Shown in pieces: positions 45,284 to 54,852 of a DNA stretch of 64,000 nt. Below the pieces are notes generated by a model, which was not told the DNA's origin, did no database searches, and was given only the letters and a program-made list of their open reading frames with translations. Source of the stretch: Enteractinococcus fodinae (GTDB taxonomy: Bacteria; Actinomycetota; Actinomycetes; Actinomycetales; Micrococcaceae); contig NZ_JAVDYJ010000001.1 in NCBI RefSeq assembly GCF_031458395.1, positions 1,798,001 to 1,862,000 on the forward strand. The letters run 5' to 3'. A program made the position numbers and the translations under genes. Every line of letters begins with the position of its first letter. The first letter of the stretch is position 1.

Positions 45284-47050
45284 TTGACTGTGACTGAACA
45301 ATATCGTGCCGCCCGTGACCGTCTCATGGCGCTCAGCCCCACCGAGGTCGCTGAGGAATTCACTTGGCCTGAGTTCAAGCACTTCAATTTCGGACTGGAC
45401 TGGTTCGATGCCTTGGGTCAAGACCCCGCGCGAGCCGATCAGCCCGCACTCATCGTGACCGGAGATAGCGGCACGCAGCAATTGACGTTTGCCGAGCTTT
45501 CGGCCCGTTCCACCCAAGTAGCCGGTTGGTTTCAAGCCCAGGGAGTCACTCGGGGCGATAAATTCATGATGATGCTCGATAACGAAGTCGAGCTATGGGA
45601 AGCAATGCTTGCCGCCATCAAGATTGGCGCAGTGATCCTCCCGACGACCGCGATGCTCGACGCTCAGGCGTTAGCCTCACGAATTCGGCGCGCCGGAGTC
45701 GACTGGGTACTAACGAACCAAGACAACATTCACAAATTCGAAGAACTGGCAGCGCACGGAGTAGACACCGAGCAGCTGGGAATTTTCGTCACCGGTCAGA
45801 CACGGGTCAATGGCACGTACCACTTTGCTGATGCTTATACCTCGACCTCCGCGTTTACGGTCGACGGCCCCACTCCGGCCGATGCTGAGATGCTGGTCTA
45901 CTTTACTTCCGGTACCACCAGCGAACCCAAGATGGTACTCCACACGCAAGCCTCTTATTCCGTAGGCCACTTCTCCACGCTCTACTGGTTGGGTTTGACC
46001 GCAAACGACGTACATCTTAATATCTCTTCCCCGGGTTGGGGCAAACACGCATGGTCATCCTTCTTTGCACCCTGGATAGCTGAGTCGACCATCCTGGCGG
46101 TCAACTACGCTCGGTTTGATGCCGAAAAGATGTTGGAAGTGATGGAAGAGTTCGCTGTCACCAGCTTGTGTGCACCTCCCACGGTGTGGCGCATGCTGAT
46201 TCATGCTGATATGGCTCAACTCCCCCACCCGCCAACCAATGCGGTGTCCGCTGGCGAGCCACTCAATCTGTCAACGCTGCAACAAGTGCGTGACGCTTGG
46301 GGAGTCACGATTCGTGACGGCTACGGCCAGACAGAGACGACCTTACAAATCGCGACCACCCCGGGCCTCGAGGTCCCGGCAGGGGCGCTCGGGATACCCT
46401 TGCCGGGGTTCCACATTGAACTCGTAGACGAACAGACCGAGCAAATCATCACCGGCGCCGGTTCCGGACAAGTCGCCATACGGCTCGATCCCAAACCCGT
46501 TGGGCTCACCCCAGGCTATTACCTGGATGAGGAACGTAACCTGCAGGCATTCGGTCAGGGTCTCTATCTCACCGGGGACCTGATGGCCCGCGATACTAAC
46601 GGGGTGTATTCGTATATCGGTCGAGCCGACGATCTTTTCAAAGCCGCCGACTATAAGCTATCCCCATTTGAACTAGAAAATGGGCTCATGGGGTATCCGT
46701 CAATCTCAGAAGTCGCTGTGGTCCCTAGCCCAGATCCGATCCGAACCGCCGTACCGAAAGCATACGTGGTCCTGTCACCGGGTTACTCCCCCACGGCCGA
46801 AACTGCCAAGGACATCTTTGCGCACGCCCGGACCGCGCTGCCGCCCTATGCACGCCTGCGGCGGCTTGAATTTGTCACGGCCTTACCTAAAACAGTCTCT
46901 GGTAAAACCCGTCGCGTGGCGCTTCGCCAAGAAGAGATTGACACGCATGGTGAGTACGGCCAGTACACCAAGGAAGCTTTGGCGGCCCGTACTTCCACCG
47001 AAGGTTTCGGACACGAATACACTGACGCCCAGTTCCGGGCCTCCTCCTAA
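45284..47050 (+). CDS. Acyl-CoA synthetase (AMP-forming), ACSM-like
   Basis: A 588-residue ANL-superfamily enzyme. It activates a carboxylic acid as acyl-AMP and then acyl-CoA. The P-loop is FTSGTTSEPKMV, YGQTETT precedes the adenylate-binding part, the A8 hinge is LTGDLMARDTNGVYSYIGRA and the catalytic Lys is in KTVSGKTRR. It looks like the medium-chain/ACSM group, acting on medium-chain, branched or aromatic acids. The start is the TTG at 45284 with AGGA seven bases upstream, or the GTG at 45290. The gene at 52190 is a clear paralogue. Confidence 0.9.
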   Translation: MTVTEQYRAARDRLMALSPTEVAEEFTWPEFKHFNFGLDWFDALGQDPARADQPALIVTGDSGTQQLTFAELSARSTQVAGWFQAQGVTRGDKFMMMLDNEVELWEAMLAAIKIGAVILPTTAMLDAQALASRIRRAGVDWVLTNQDNIHKFEELAAHGVDTEQLGIFVTGQTRVNGTYHFADAYTSTSAFTVDGPTPADAEMLVYFTSGTTSEPKMVLHTQASYSVGHFSTLYWLGLTANDVHLNISSPGWGKHAWSSFFAPWIAESTILAVNYARFDAEKMLEVMEEFAVTSLCAPPTVWRMLIHADMAQLPHPPTNAVSAGEPLNLSTLQQVRDAWGVTIRDGYGQTETTLQIATTPGLEVPAGALGIPLPGFHIELVDEQTEQIITGAGSGQVAIRLDPKPVGLTPGYYLDEERNLQAFGQGLYLTGDLMARDTNGVYSYIGRADDLFKAADYKLSPFELENGLMGYPSISEVAVVPSPDPIRTAVPKAYVVLSPGYSPTAETAKDIFAHARTALPPYARLRRLEFVTALPKTVSGKTRRVALRQEEIDTHGEYGQYTKEALAARTSTEGFGHEYTDAQFRASS

Positions 47051-47085
47051 GGGAACCGGCATAGACCCTGGGGTTTGCTGAAACT

Positions 47086-48156
47086 ATGAGCAGCATCGAA
47101 CGGGCCCTTCACGAACAGACCCTGGCATTCTGGGCCACTGTCGGGTCCTTTGTACTCGGAGCCGGCACTGCGACCATCGTATTTTGGGATCAGGTGCGGC
47201 CTTTTGCAGGTGAGGGGTCCGTCATCGGTCCGATGGCACTCATTAGCGCAGGCATTGCTGTGTTGGCATTCGTGCTGAGCTCATTTCTGCACCGGCACGG
47301 CGAAACACAATTTATGCCCGCGTGGCAATTGTGGGTCTCGAACCTGTCATTTATCGCTTTGACCGTTGCCTTTGGTGGCGTCACAGGGCTCAGTGTTTTA
47401 TTGGCCGGACAGCTATTAGAGGCGGGCTTACCAGGACTGCAGCTGGGAGCTGTTGGCGGTGGCCTTCTGACGGGAGTGGCGGCTGCCTTGGGTGGCCGGT
47501 TGTCGTTCCAAGCCGGGATAGATCTCAGTACCCGAGACCTCGCTGCGTTGCTGTTCACATTCCTTATTGTCGGGACAGTTTTCGCCATGCTCACCGAAGT
47601 CGACTCCACCTGGTGGGAACGCAACTATTCGCAACTGGGCATCGGCGCTGGCGCCTGGGCTTTCAATGGCACCTTGATTATGGCCGGGTTGTTAGTAGCA
47701 ACTATCGGGTCGTATATCGGACGGGATCTGCATCGTTTACTCAACGACGCGGCCATCCCTAGGATCACTGTAGTGGTGGTCTTCTGGCTGGTGACGGGAT
47801 TGGCTCTGGCGGCTGTGGGCTGGTTCCCGCTGGACACCCGCCCCGTTTCCCATACCACCGCCGCCTTTGCTGCCTTGGTGTTATTAGTGTGCACAGCTGG
47901 GTTCACACTATATGTCCTACCGATCCGCCCATTTGTGCTGCAGGCTGTGACTGTCCTCCTGCTGGGATTAGTGGCAGTCGCGGTGGTGGTGACTTTCGTC
48001 TTTCCGCTCTTGTCGGTCACCGCACTAGAAAGCATCGTGGTAGGTCTGGCCTTGTTATGGATGACGACGTTTGTCCGCGTGCTAAGTATCCTGACGCCGA
48101 ATCGTTCGGTCGCTTCCCAACGCCGCCACTTGCTGCAACGCCAATCGGCGCGCTAG
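47086..48156 (+). CDS. Multi-pass membrane protein of unknown function
   Basis: A 356-residue protein with about nine hydrophobic segments and a long Trp/Ser-containing loop (about residues 175-185). It has no ATP-binding or clear transporter motif. It follows the acyl-CoA synthetase by 36 bases and could share its transcript. I do not recognise a family; membership of a DUF998-like group is conceivable. It ends two bases before the convergent ligase gene. Confidence 0.7.
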   Translation: MSSIERALHEQTLAFWATVGSFVLGAGTATIVFWDQVRPFAGEGSVIGPMALISAGIAVLAFVLSSFLHRHGETQFMPAWQLWVSNLSFIALTVAFGGVTGLSVLLAGQLLEAGLPGLQLGAVGGGLLTGVAAALGGRLSFQAGIDLSTRDLAALLFTFLIVGTVFAMLTEVDSTWWERNYSQLGIGAGAWAFNGTLIMAGLLVATIGSYIGRDLHRLLNDAAIPRITVVVVFWLVTGLALAAVGWFPLDTRPVSHTTAAFAALVLLVCTAGFTLYVLPIRPFVLQAVTVLLLGLVAVAVVVTFVFPLLSVTALESIVVGLALLWMTTFVRVLSILTPNRSVASQRRHLLQRQSAR

Positions 48157-48158
48157 GA

Positions 48159-49721
48159 CTATTTCAGTTCACGTTTGAGGAGTTTGCCGGACTGGTTGCG
48201 CGGAAGTTCCGTGACGAATTCAATGTGACCGGGGACTTTATGGCGTGCCAGGTATTTTCTTGTCAGGTCTCGAATGTCCTCGTCGGTGACGTGATCATAC
48301 CCGTCTTTGAGCACCACAACAGCAGTGACTTGTTCGATCCATTTTTCGTGGGGGCGCCCGACGACGGCCACTTCGGCTACCGCTTCATGGCGATAAATGG
48401 CGTCCTCAACTTCACGGGATGCTACGAGCACGCCACCGGTGTTGATCACGTCTTTGATCCGATCGACCACTTCGATATAACCCTCTTCATCGATCACCAC
48501 CAGGTCGCCGGAACGGAACCACCCGTCCATAAATGCTTCGCGCGTCTGATCGGGCTTATTCCAATACCCGGAGAACAGTTGTGGTGACCGGTATTGCACT
48601 TCGCCAGGCACTCCTGGGGCAACGTCTCGGCCGGTTTCTGGGTCCACGACGCGCATCTGAACTGTACCCACTGCTCGACCAGCGGATGCTGGACGCGCAT
48701 CATGTTCTTCTGGTCGCAAGACCGTACAGAGCGGCGCCATCTCACTTTGTCCAAAACAGTTATAGAACCCGATCTCCGGATACTGGTCACGAAGACGCTG
48801 CAAGACCGTCACGGGCATGATCGATGCCCCATATTGAACTTTCGTCAGGGTCGACAGATCGCGGGAGCCAAGGTCGGGGTGTTGTGACAGCGGGACCCAA
48901 ACAGTGGGAGCCAAAAACAGCGAGCCAATGTGTTCAGCTTCAATACGCTCCAGAATCTCAGCGATATCGGGCACCCGAATTAACCGGATGGTGGCGCCGA
49001 GGAACAGATACGGGATAGCAAAGACATGCATTGCTGCCGAGTGATACAACGGCATGGCGATCAACGGGTTGTCATCACGGGTGAAATCCAACGCAGGAAT
49101 CACACCGTTATAGTGCGCAAGCAGTGCACGGTGCGTCAACATCGCACCTTTGGGAGCCGAGGTCGTCCCTGAGGTGTACAGCAGCTGGGCAAGGTCCGAT
49201 TCTTCTGCGGCATCGAAATCGTGTGTCGTCACGAGCTCCGCTACCGACTCCCCGGTTTCCAACCCGGTCTCAATGTGGTGCAACATCTCCGACATCCGGA
49301 CCACATGTTTCAACTGCGCTGTCTGCTCGATATCATCGACGGTGTCAGCGTATTCGTCATCCACGATCAACACCGCCGCGTCGCTATCGGTGACCAAGTA
49401 CTCAAGTTCGGGTCCCGTGAGTGCGAAGTTGATCGGGACATGTACCAACCCAGCCCGTGACGCAGCAAGGAACAAGATCAAAAAGGTGTCCGAGTTTTTG
49501 CCCATCACTGCGACCCGGTCACCCGGTTGCAATTGCAGGTCTCGAAGCTGGGCGGCAGCGACCGTGACGGCCTGATCGAGTTGCCGATACGTCCACGTCC
49601 TGTCTTGGTACTTCAACGCGGTGGTATCGCGCTGAGTCGCAGCGACTCGGGCGAAGTGTAACGAGACAGAGCTTCGTTGGCTTACACGGATCTGCTCATC
49701 AAGGGTGGGTGTCGAGGTCAT
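48159..49721 (-). CDS. Fatty-acid/acyl-CoA ligase (FadD-type)
   Basis: A 520-residue ANL enzyme. The P-loop LLYTSGTTSAPKGAMLTHRA, the A5 motif NCFGQSEMAPLC, the hinge SGDLVVIDEEGYIEVVDRIKD and catalytic Lys in NQSGKLLKRELK are all intact. It is of the long/medium-chain acyl-CoA ligase type, distinct from the two ACSM-like genes. The ATG at 49721 follows AGGAG nine bases upstream. The thiolase and SDR genes lie upstream on the same strand, so this may be part of a beta-oxidation or isoleucine/valine catabolic set. Confidence 0.92.
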   Translation of the reverse strand: MTSTPTLDEQIRVSQRSSVSLHFARVAATQRDTTALKYQDRTWTYRQLDQAVTVAAAQLRDLQLQPGDRVAVMGKNSDTFLILFLAASRAGLVHVPINFALTGPELEYLVTDSDAAVLIVDDEYADTVDDIEQTAQLKHVVRMSEMLHHIETGLETGESVAELVTTHDFDAAEESDLAQLLYTSGTTSAPKGAMLTHRALLAHYNGVIPALDFTRDDNPLIAMPLYHSAAMHVFAIPYLFLGATIRLIRVPDIAEILERIEAEHIGSLFLAPTVWVPLSQHPDLGSRDLSTLTKVQYGASIMPVTVLQRLRDQYPEIGFYNCFGQSEMAPLCTVLRPEEHDARPASAGRAVGTVQMRVVDPETGRDVAPGVPGEVQYRSPQLFSGYWNKPDQTREAFMDGWFRSGDLVVIDEEGYIEVVDRIKDVINTGGVLVASREVEDAIYRHEAVAEVAVVGRPHEKWIEQVTAVVVLKDGYDHVTDEDIRDLTRKYLARHKVPGHIEFVTELPRNQSGKLLKRELK

Positions 49722-49798
49722 AGGTTAGGCTCCTGCGTACTATCGGGGCATCTCTTGGGTCGTCGCGCGTAACGCGTAGGCAGTTCTGACAGTTCTAT

Positions 49799-50953
49799 TT
49801 AGGAATCGAGACGTTCGATGATCGTGACGTTGGCTTGGCCGCCACCTTCACACATGGTTTGCAACCCATAACGCCCATCATTGTTCTCCAAGGTATGCAG
49901 CAAGGTGGTCATCAGGCGCGCACCGGTTGCGCCGATGGGGTGGCCCAGTGCAATCGCACCGCCGTGAATGTTCACTTTAGCCATGTCCGGGCGGAGTTCT
50001 TTTTCCCAGGAGAGGACCACGGAGGCGAATGCTTCGTTGATCTCGATGGCATCGAAGTCTTCGATCTCCATGCCCGTACGTTCTAGAGCATGACGGGTCG
50101 CACGAATCGGGGCCGACAGCATCATGACCGGATCGTCAGCGCGGGCCGAGATATGATGGATCCGCGCTCGCGGGACTAGACCGTATTCTTTGACAGCACG
50201 TTCCGAGGCGATCGTCAGAACAGCGGCAGCATCACTAATTTGTGAGGCTGTGGCAGCGGTGTGGATGCCGTGTGGGCGCAACGTCTGCAGCTCACGCATC
50301 TTGGCCCGGTTTGGTGTACGCGGCCCTTCGTCATCGCGCAGCCCTCCCAAGGGCATAATCTCTTCCGCGAAGAAACCGGCTTCTTGAGCGGCAATCGCCC
50401 GACGGTGTGATTCGGCAGCAAACGCTTCAGCCTGCTCTCGGGTAATCCCCCACCGGTTGGCCATCATTTCGGCACCGTGAAATTGTGAAATCGTTTGGTC
50501 ACCGTACCGATCAGCCCAGGCCTTCGAACCAGCAAACGGGTTGGGATAGCCCTGATCTTTCATGATCGAATTGGCGGTTCCCAGCGGGACGGTGGACATA
50601 TTCTGCACACCGCCTGCCACGACCAGATCTGCTGTCCCAGACATTACAGCCTGAGCCGCATAGTGAATGGCCTGCTGTCCAGAACCACACTGACGGTCGA
50701 TCGTTGTACCGGGAACGGCTTCAGAGCCTCCAGCAGCCAGCCACGCAGTCCGAGCGATATCAAAAGACTGCGGGCCGATTTGGTCGATACAGCCTAAGAT
50801 GATTTCGTCGTATTCGGTGGTGTCTACACCGACGCGGTCGAGCATGGCCGACAGTGGAACCGCGGCGAGATCTGCAGAATGAATATCAGCCAATGCGCCA
50901 TTGCGGCGCCCAACAGGTGTGCGAAGCGCGTCGACTATGTATGCTTCCGACAT
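49799..50953 (-). CDS. Acetyl-CoA acyltransferase (thiolase)
   Basis: A 384-residue thiolase (FadA-like). The nucleophilic Cys is Cys89 in DRQCGSGQQAI, and GHPIGATG and the C-terminal CEGGGQANV cysteine are present. It cleaves 3-ketoacyl-CoA to acetyl-CoA and a shortened acyl-CoA, or in isoleucine breakdown to propionyl-CoA and acetyl-CoA. The ATG at 50953 follows GAGGAGG. It lies 48 bases downstream of the SDR gene and 77 before the ligase gene. Confidence 0.94.
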   Translation of the reverse strand: MSEAYIVDALRTPVGRRNGALADIHSADLAAVPLSAMLDRVGVDTTEYDEIILGCIDQIGPQSFDIARTAWLAAGGSEAVPGTTIDRQCGSGQQAIHYAAQAVMSGTADLVVAGGVQNMSTVPLGTANSIMKDQGYPNPFAGSKAWADRYGDQTISQFHGAEMMANRWGITREQAEAFAAESHRRAIAAQEAGFFAEEIMPLGGLRDDEGPRTPNRAKMRELQTLRPHGIHTAATASQISDAAAVLTIASERAVKEYGLVPRARIHHISARADDPVMMLSAPIRATRHALERTGMEIEDFDAIEINEAFASVVLSWEKELRPDMAKVNIHGGAIALGHPIGATGARLMTTLLHTLENNDGRYGLQTMCEGGGQANVTIIERLDS

Positions 50954-51001
50954 CGGTTTCCTCCTCAGGGAGTCAATCTGTAGTGGTGCGGTGTTGTGCG
51001 T

Positions 51002-51763
51002 CTACCGGGGGCCCATTCGCAACGCCCCATCCATCCGGAGGGTGTGCCCGTTGAGGTAGTCATGGCGAATGAGATCCAGCACGAGCTCGGCATATTCATC
51101 TGGGCGTGCCAGGCGCGATGGAAATGGCACCGATGCTTCGAGGCCCTGGCGGAACTCCGGGGTAATTCCCGCCATCATGGGCGTTTCAACGATGCCAGGG
51201 GCGACCGTATTGACCCGAATGCCATGTGAGGCCAGGTCGCGAGCTGCTGAGATGGTCAATGAGTGCACCCCACCTTTTGAAGCGGCGTAGGCTGCTTGCC
51301 CTATTTGTCCCTCAAATGCTGCCACGGAGGCCGTGTTGATCACAATACCGCGCTGTCCGTCATCGTCGACGGGCTCTTGTTTGGCGATGAGTTCGGCACC
51401 AAGTGTCATGACGTTGAATGTTCCCAGTAAGTTCACATTGACCACGTTGGCGAACTGGTCAAGATCATGCGGGCCCTTGCGAGACAGGATTCGTCCCGGA
51501 GTGCCGATACCGGCGCAGTTGATGACCGCACGCAGCGGTGCATCCCCGTGCTCCACGATCGAGATGGCGTTTCGGATGGACCCGTGGTCGGTGACATTGA
51601 CTTCCATATACTCCACGTTGTCAATGCGATCGGCTTTTTCGATTCCGGCGGCTAAATCAAAGGCATAGACTTTGGCGCCCTTGGCAGCTAATGCTCGTGC
51701 AGTGGCTGCGCCCAAGCCCGAGGCTCCTCCGGTGACGATGGCCGCCTGACCCTGAATGTCCAT
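51002..51763 (-). CDS. Short-chain dehydrogenase (HSD17B10-like 3-hydroxyacyl-CoA dehydrogenase)
   Basis: A 253-residue SDR. The cofactor loop TGGASGLGAATA and NAG-like NCAGIG, catalytic Tyr and Lys in YAASKGG, and Ser in NTASVAAFEGQIGQ are present. FEGQIGQAAYAASKGG is very close to the human type-10 17-beta-HSD, which oxidises 2-methyl-3-hydroxybutyryl-CoA in isoleucine catabolism. The ATG at 51763 follows AGAGGAAC. It precedes the thiolase gene, which would do the next step. The frame is open further upstream but lacks a start signal. Confidence 0.92.
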   Translation of the reverse strand: MDIQGQAAIVTGGASGLGAATARALAAKGAKVYAFDLAAGIEKADRIDNVEYMEVNVTDHGSIRNAISIVEHGDAPLRAVINCAGIGTPGRILSRKGPHDLDQFANVVNVNLLGTFNVMTLGAELIAKQEPVDDDGQRGIVINTASVAAFEGQIGQAAYAASKGGVHSLTISAARDLASHGIRVNTVAPGIVETPMMAGITPEFRQGLEASVPFPSRLARPDEYAELVLDLIRHDYLNGHTLRMDGALRMGPR

Positions 51764-52189
51764 GATGTTCCTCTCTATCCAGCAGACATACTCGCTAGAT
51801 GCCTGTGCTGGTCGGTGAGTGCGTGGTGAGTTGTCTTCTTCAGTATGTATGACTTCGGCAACGTTGAGAATCTTTGCTATCTCGCGTCGGAACGACGAAC
51901 GCAAAGCTCTACTGAGTCCCTCGTCACATCCTAGTCATTGCACAAGCGTACAGTGAAGCACCCCACACCGAAAGTTCTTTTTACCTACCTCGGCAATCAC
52001 CGCACATGGCCTGTGCAGCAATGACCACCGTGGCATTATCGAGCATGTTCTGGCCCCCTGCCATCAGACCAAACTGCCGGCTCGTGGATGTCATGTACGA
52101 CTCTGCGCGGCAAAAACGCTCTTGGACCACAGCGGATCGATGTACGCTGGATCACACTCAATGTTCGTCACACGGCTCAAAGGAGACCC
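51764..52189. other. Divergent intergenic region between the SDR and ACSM-like genes
   Basis: A 426-base region with no convincing gene. It must contain promoters for both flanking genes, including leader of the thiolase unit. An AAAGGAG ribosome site lies just before 52190. No clear operator palindrome was found by eye. Confidence 0.5.
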
Positions 52190-53947
52190 ATGTCAGTAAC
52201 GGATGACTACCGGCAGGCACGCGATCTTTTATTAGCACACCGGACCGACCTGCAAAGCGCACACGAGAAGTTCTCGTGGCCACGATTCGAACAGTTTAAT
52301 TTCGCGCTGGATTGGTTTGATCAGGTAGCAGCCAGTCAGGAGCGCGCTCAGCAGGACGCTCTGGTAATTCTGGAAGAAGACGGCTCTCGGTATAGCGCCA
52401 CCTATGCGGACCTGTCGCGACGTTCCGCCCAGGTAGCCAACTGGCTTCGCGGTTTAGGCGTCAAGCGCGGCGATGGTGTCATTGTGATGTTGGATAATCA
52501 ATTCGAATTGTGGGAGACCATGCTGGCGGGGCTCAAGCTTGGGGCGGTGTTGTTACCCACTACGGTGATGTTGGCGCCAGAACAGCTCCAAGAGCGACTT
52601 GATCGATCGGATGCCCGTTGGGTCGTCACCAACCCCGCCAATACCCAGAAGTTCGATGCGGTGACCGGTCACTTCAGTGTGATTACTACCTCGACCGACC
52701 AACTGCCCGATGACGCGGTCCATCCACAGTATCGCTATACGGATTCGTATCAAGCCGCAGAGAACTTTGAAGCAATGGAACCCACCCCGGCTGATGATAC
52801 CGCGTTGATCTATTTCACGTCGGGGACGACCTCGCGTTCAAAAATGGTAGCCCACACCCATGTGTCGTATCCCGTGGGTCATTTGTCTACGCTGTATTGG
52901 ATCGGCCTGGAACCCGGCGATAAACATCTCAATGTTGCCTCGCCGGGCTGGGCCAAGCATGCTTGGTCAAACTTTTTTGCGCCACTGATTGCTGAAGCCA
53001 CCATCTTCATTTTCAATTACGCGCGCTTTGATGCTGAACAGCTCATGCGGGTTATGGACGCCGAGGGGGTTACCTCGATCTGTGCACCACCCACCGTATG
53101 GCGAATGATGATTCAAGCTGATCTGACCAAGATGACGAAGCCTCCCACAAAGGTTCTCGCAGCCGGCGAGCCGTTGAATCCCGTGGTGATCGAAGCGGTA
53201 AACACCGCATGGAGTGCTGATATCAGAGACGGTTTCGGACAGACCGAGACAACACTGCAGATCGCCAACACCCCCGGACAGAACGTCAAACCAGGGTCCT
53301 TGGGACGGGTGCTGCCAGGTTATGAGGTGGTCCTGATCGATCCAGCAACAGATCAGCTGATCGAAGGGCCCGGTGAAGGGGAAGTCTGTCTGGTCACCGA
53401 CCCCAGACCGGTTGGCCTGATGGCTGGCTACCACAAAGATCCCGAGAAGACTGAGGCAGCCTTCTTCGGGGGCTACTATCGGACCGGAGACATTATGGAA
53501 CGAGATGCCGATGGTATCTTCACCTATGTGGGCCGGGCCGACGACGTGTTCAAAGCATCGGACTATAAACTGTCACCGTTCGAATTGGAGTCAGTCATCA
53601 TTGAGCACCCAGCGGTCTCGGAAGCTGCGGTGGTCCCCTCCCCTGATCCGATCCGTCTGTCGGTGCCCAAAGCATACGTGGTGCTAGCTGAGGGTTATAC
53701 TCCGGAGCCTTCCACTGCTAAGGACATACTTGATTTCACGGCTCGGAAACTCCCGCCATACGCCAAGATTCGACGTTTGGAATTTGCTGAATTGCCGAAA
53801 ACTATTTCGGGCAAGATCCGTCGCGTGGAGCTGCGCAAAAAAGAGATAGCCTTTCATGGAGCCGATGGGGAGCTGACGGCCCAAGCCTTAGCCAGCAGAA
53901 GCACCACCGGCGGTTATGACCACGAGTACTCGGCCGCAGAGTTTTAA
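52190..53947 (+). CDS. Acyl-CoA synthetase (AMP-forming), ACSM-like paralogue
   Basis: A 585-residue ANL enzyme similar along its whole length to the product of 45284-47050 (both open with a DYRQAR/QYRAAR helix and share NFALDWFD/NFGLDWFD). P-loop YFTSGTTSRSKM, FGQTETT, RTGDIMERDADGIFTYVGRA and catalytic Lys in KTISGKIRR are intact. The ATG at 52190 follows AAAGGAG. The 14-codon and longer frame upstream is not used. It may have a different acid preference from the first copy. A strong terminator follows. Confidence 0.91.
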   Translation: MSVTDDYRQARDLLLAHRTDLQSAHEKFSWPRFEQFNFALDWFDQVAASQERAQQDALVILEEDGSRYSATYADLSRRSAQVANWLRGLGVKRGDGVIVMLDNQFELWETMLAGLKLGAVLLPTTVMLAPEQLQERLDRSDARWVVTNPANTQKFDAVTGHFSVITTSTDQLPDDAVHPQYRYTDSYQAAENFEAMEPTPADDTALIYFTSGTTSRSKMVAHTHVSYPVGHLSTLYWIGLEPGDKHLNVASPGWAKHAWSNFFAPLIAEATIFIFNYARFDAEQLMRVMDAEGVTSICAPPTVWRMMIQADLTKMTKPPTKVLAAGEPLNPVVIEAVNTAWSADIRDGFGQTETTLQIANTPGQNVKPGSLGRVLPGYEVVLIDPATDQLIEGPGEGEVCLVTDPRPVGLMAGYHKDPEKTEAAFFGGYYRTGDIMERDADGIFTYVGRADDVFKASDYKLSPFELESVIIEHPAVSEAAVVPSPDPIRLSVPKAYVVLAEGYTPEPSTAKDILDFTARKLPPYAKIRRLEFAELPKTISGKIRRVELRKKEIAFHGADGELTAQALASRSTTGGYDHEYSAAEF

Positions 53948-53959
53948 CAACTCCAAAAA

Positions 53960-54003
53960 CGCCTGAGGTCACCAAACAAACTTTCGTTTGGTGACCTCAG
54001 GCG
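53960..54003 (+). terminator. Terminator after the acyl-CoA synthetase
   Basis: A perfect 18-bp stem (53960-53977 with 53986-54003, loop of eight), 12 bases after the stop at 53947. Confidence 0.92.
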
Positions 54004-54017
54004 TCGAATGGTTAAAC

Positions 54018-54058
54018 CACGACGGAGTGAGCCGATAATTGTGGCTGACTCCGTCGTG
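54018..54058 (-). terminator. Terminator after the valine-catabolism operon
   Basis: A long stem (11 bp plus four after one mismatch; 54018-54033 with 54043-54058) lies 18 bases beyond the stop of the enoyl-CoA hydratase gene, next to the terminator of the convergent gene. Confidence 0.85.
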
Positions 54059-54076
54059 CTAGTTCAACGGCTAGGC

Positions 54077-54850
54077 TTAGCAGTCTTTGAACTGGGCCTT
54101 GCGTTTATTGGCGAAAGCATCCATACCTTCTTTTTGATCCTCAAGGGCAAAGAGCGGATGGAAGGTCCGGCGCTCAAACAGCACACCTTGTGACAACGTC
54201 GTTTCAAACGCCGCATCCACGGCCTCTTTAGCAACCATCACCACTGGGCGAGACTTGGCTGCAATGGTCTGCGCTATTTCCATCGCGGTGTCAAAGACTT
54301 TATCGTCTTCAACCAGACGAGCGACCAAACCGGCGCGTTCAGCCTCTTCACCGTCCATCATGCGACCGGTGAGCACCATATCCATAGCTTTGGCTTTGCC
54401 AACGGCTCGGGTCAGGCGCTGGGAGCCACCCCAACCCGGGATGACACCCAAATTGATCTCAGGCTGTCCAAATTGCGTCTTCGGTCCAGCGACCATGATG
54501 TCTGCCATCATCGCTAACTCGCAGCCGCCACCCAGCGCATAGCCATTGACTGCAGCAATGATAGGCAACCGTATCGCGGTAAAGCGATCCCAGCGAGCCG
54601 ACCAGTCGGCCATATGCATCTCGACGAACGATTTATCGGCCATTTCTTTGATATCAGCGCCTGCGGCGAACGCCTTCTCATTGCCGGTGACGACAATAGC
54701 CATGATGTTCGGGTCAGCTTGGAAAGTCTCTGCGGCCTCAACGAGCGCGGTGATGACCTCAACATTGAGTGCGTTGAGAGCTTTGGGACGATTGAGCCGG
54801 ATGATACCGACACGATCAACGGTTTCGGTCAAAATAACGTGGTCTGACAA
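54077..54850 (-). CDS. Enoyl-CoA hydratase
   Basis: A 257-residue crotonase-fold hydratase. Both catalytic glutamates are present: Glu111 in GGGCELAMMAD and Glu131 in FGQPEINLGVIPGWGG. It adds water to 2-enoyl-CoA, e.g. methacrylyl-CoA to 3-hydroxyisobutyryl-CoA. The start is a TTG at 54850, with AAGAAAGG nine bases upstream, two bases after the mmsB stop. It is last in the operon with mmsB, the hydrolase and mmsA; the next hydrolase would take its product. Confidence 0.93.
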   Translation of the reverse strand: MSDHVILTETVDRVGIIRLNRPKALNALNVEVITALVEAAETFQADPNIMAIVVTGNEKAFAAGADIKEMADKSFVEMHMADWSARWDRFTAIRLPIIAAVNGYALGGGCELAMMADIMVAGPKTQFGQPEINLGVIPGWGGSQRLTRAVGKAKAMDMVLTGRMMDGEEAERAGLVARLVEDDKVFDTAMEIAQTIAAKSRPVVMVAKEAVDAAFETTLSQGVLFERRTFHPLFALEDQKEGMDAFANKRKAQFKDC

Positions 54851-54852
54851 CG

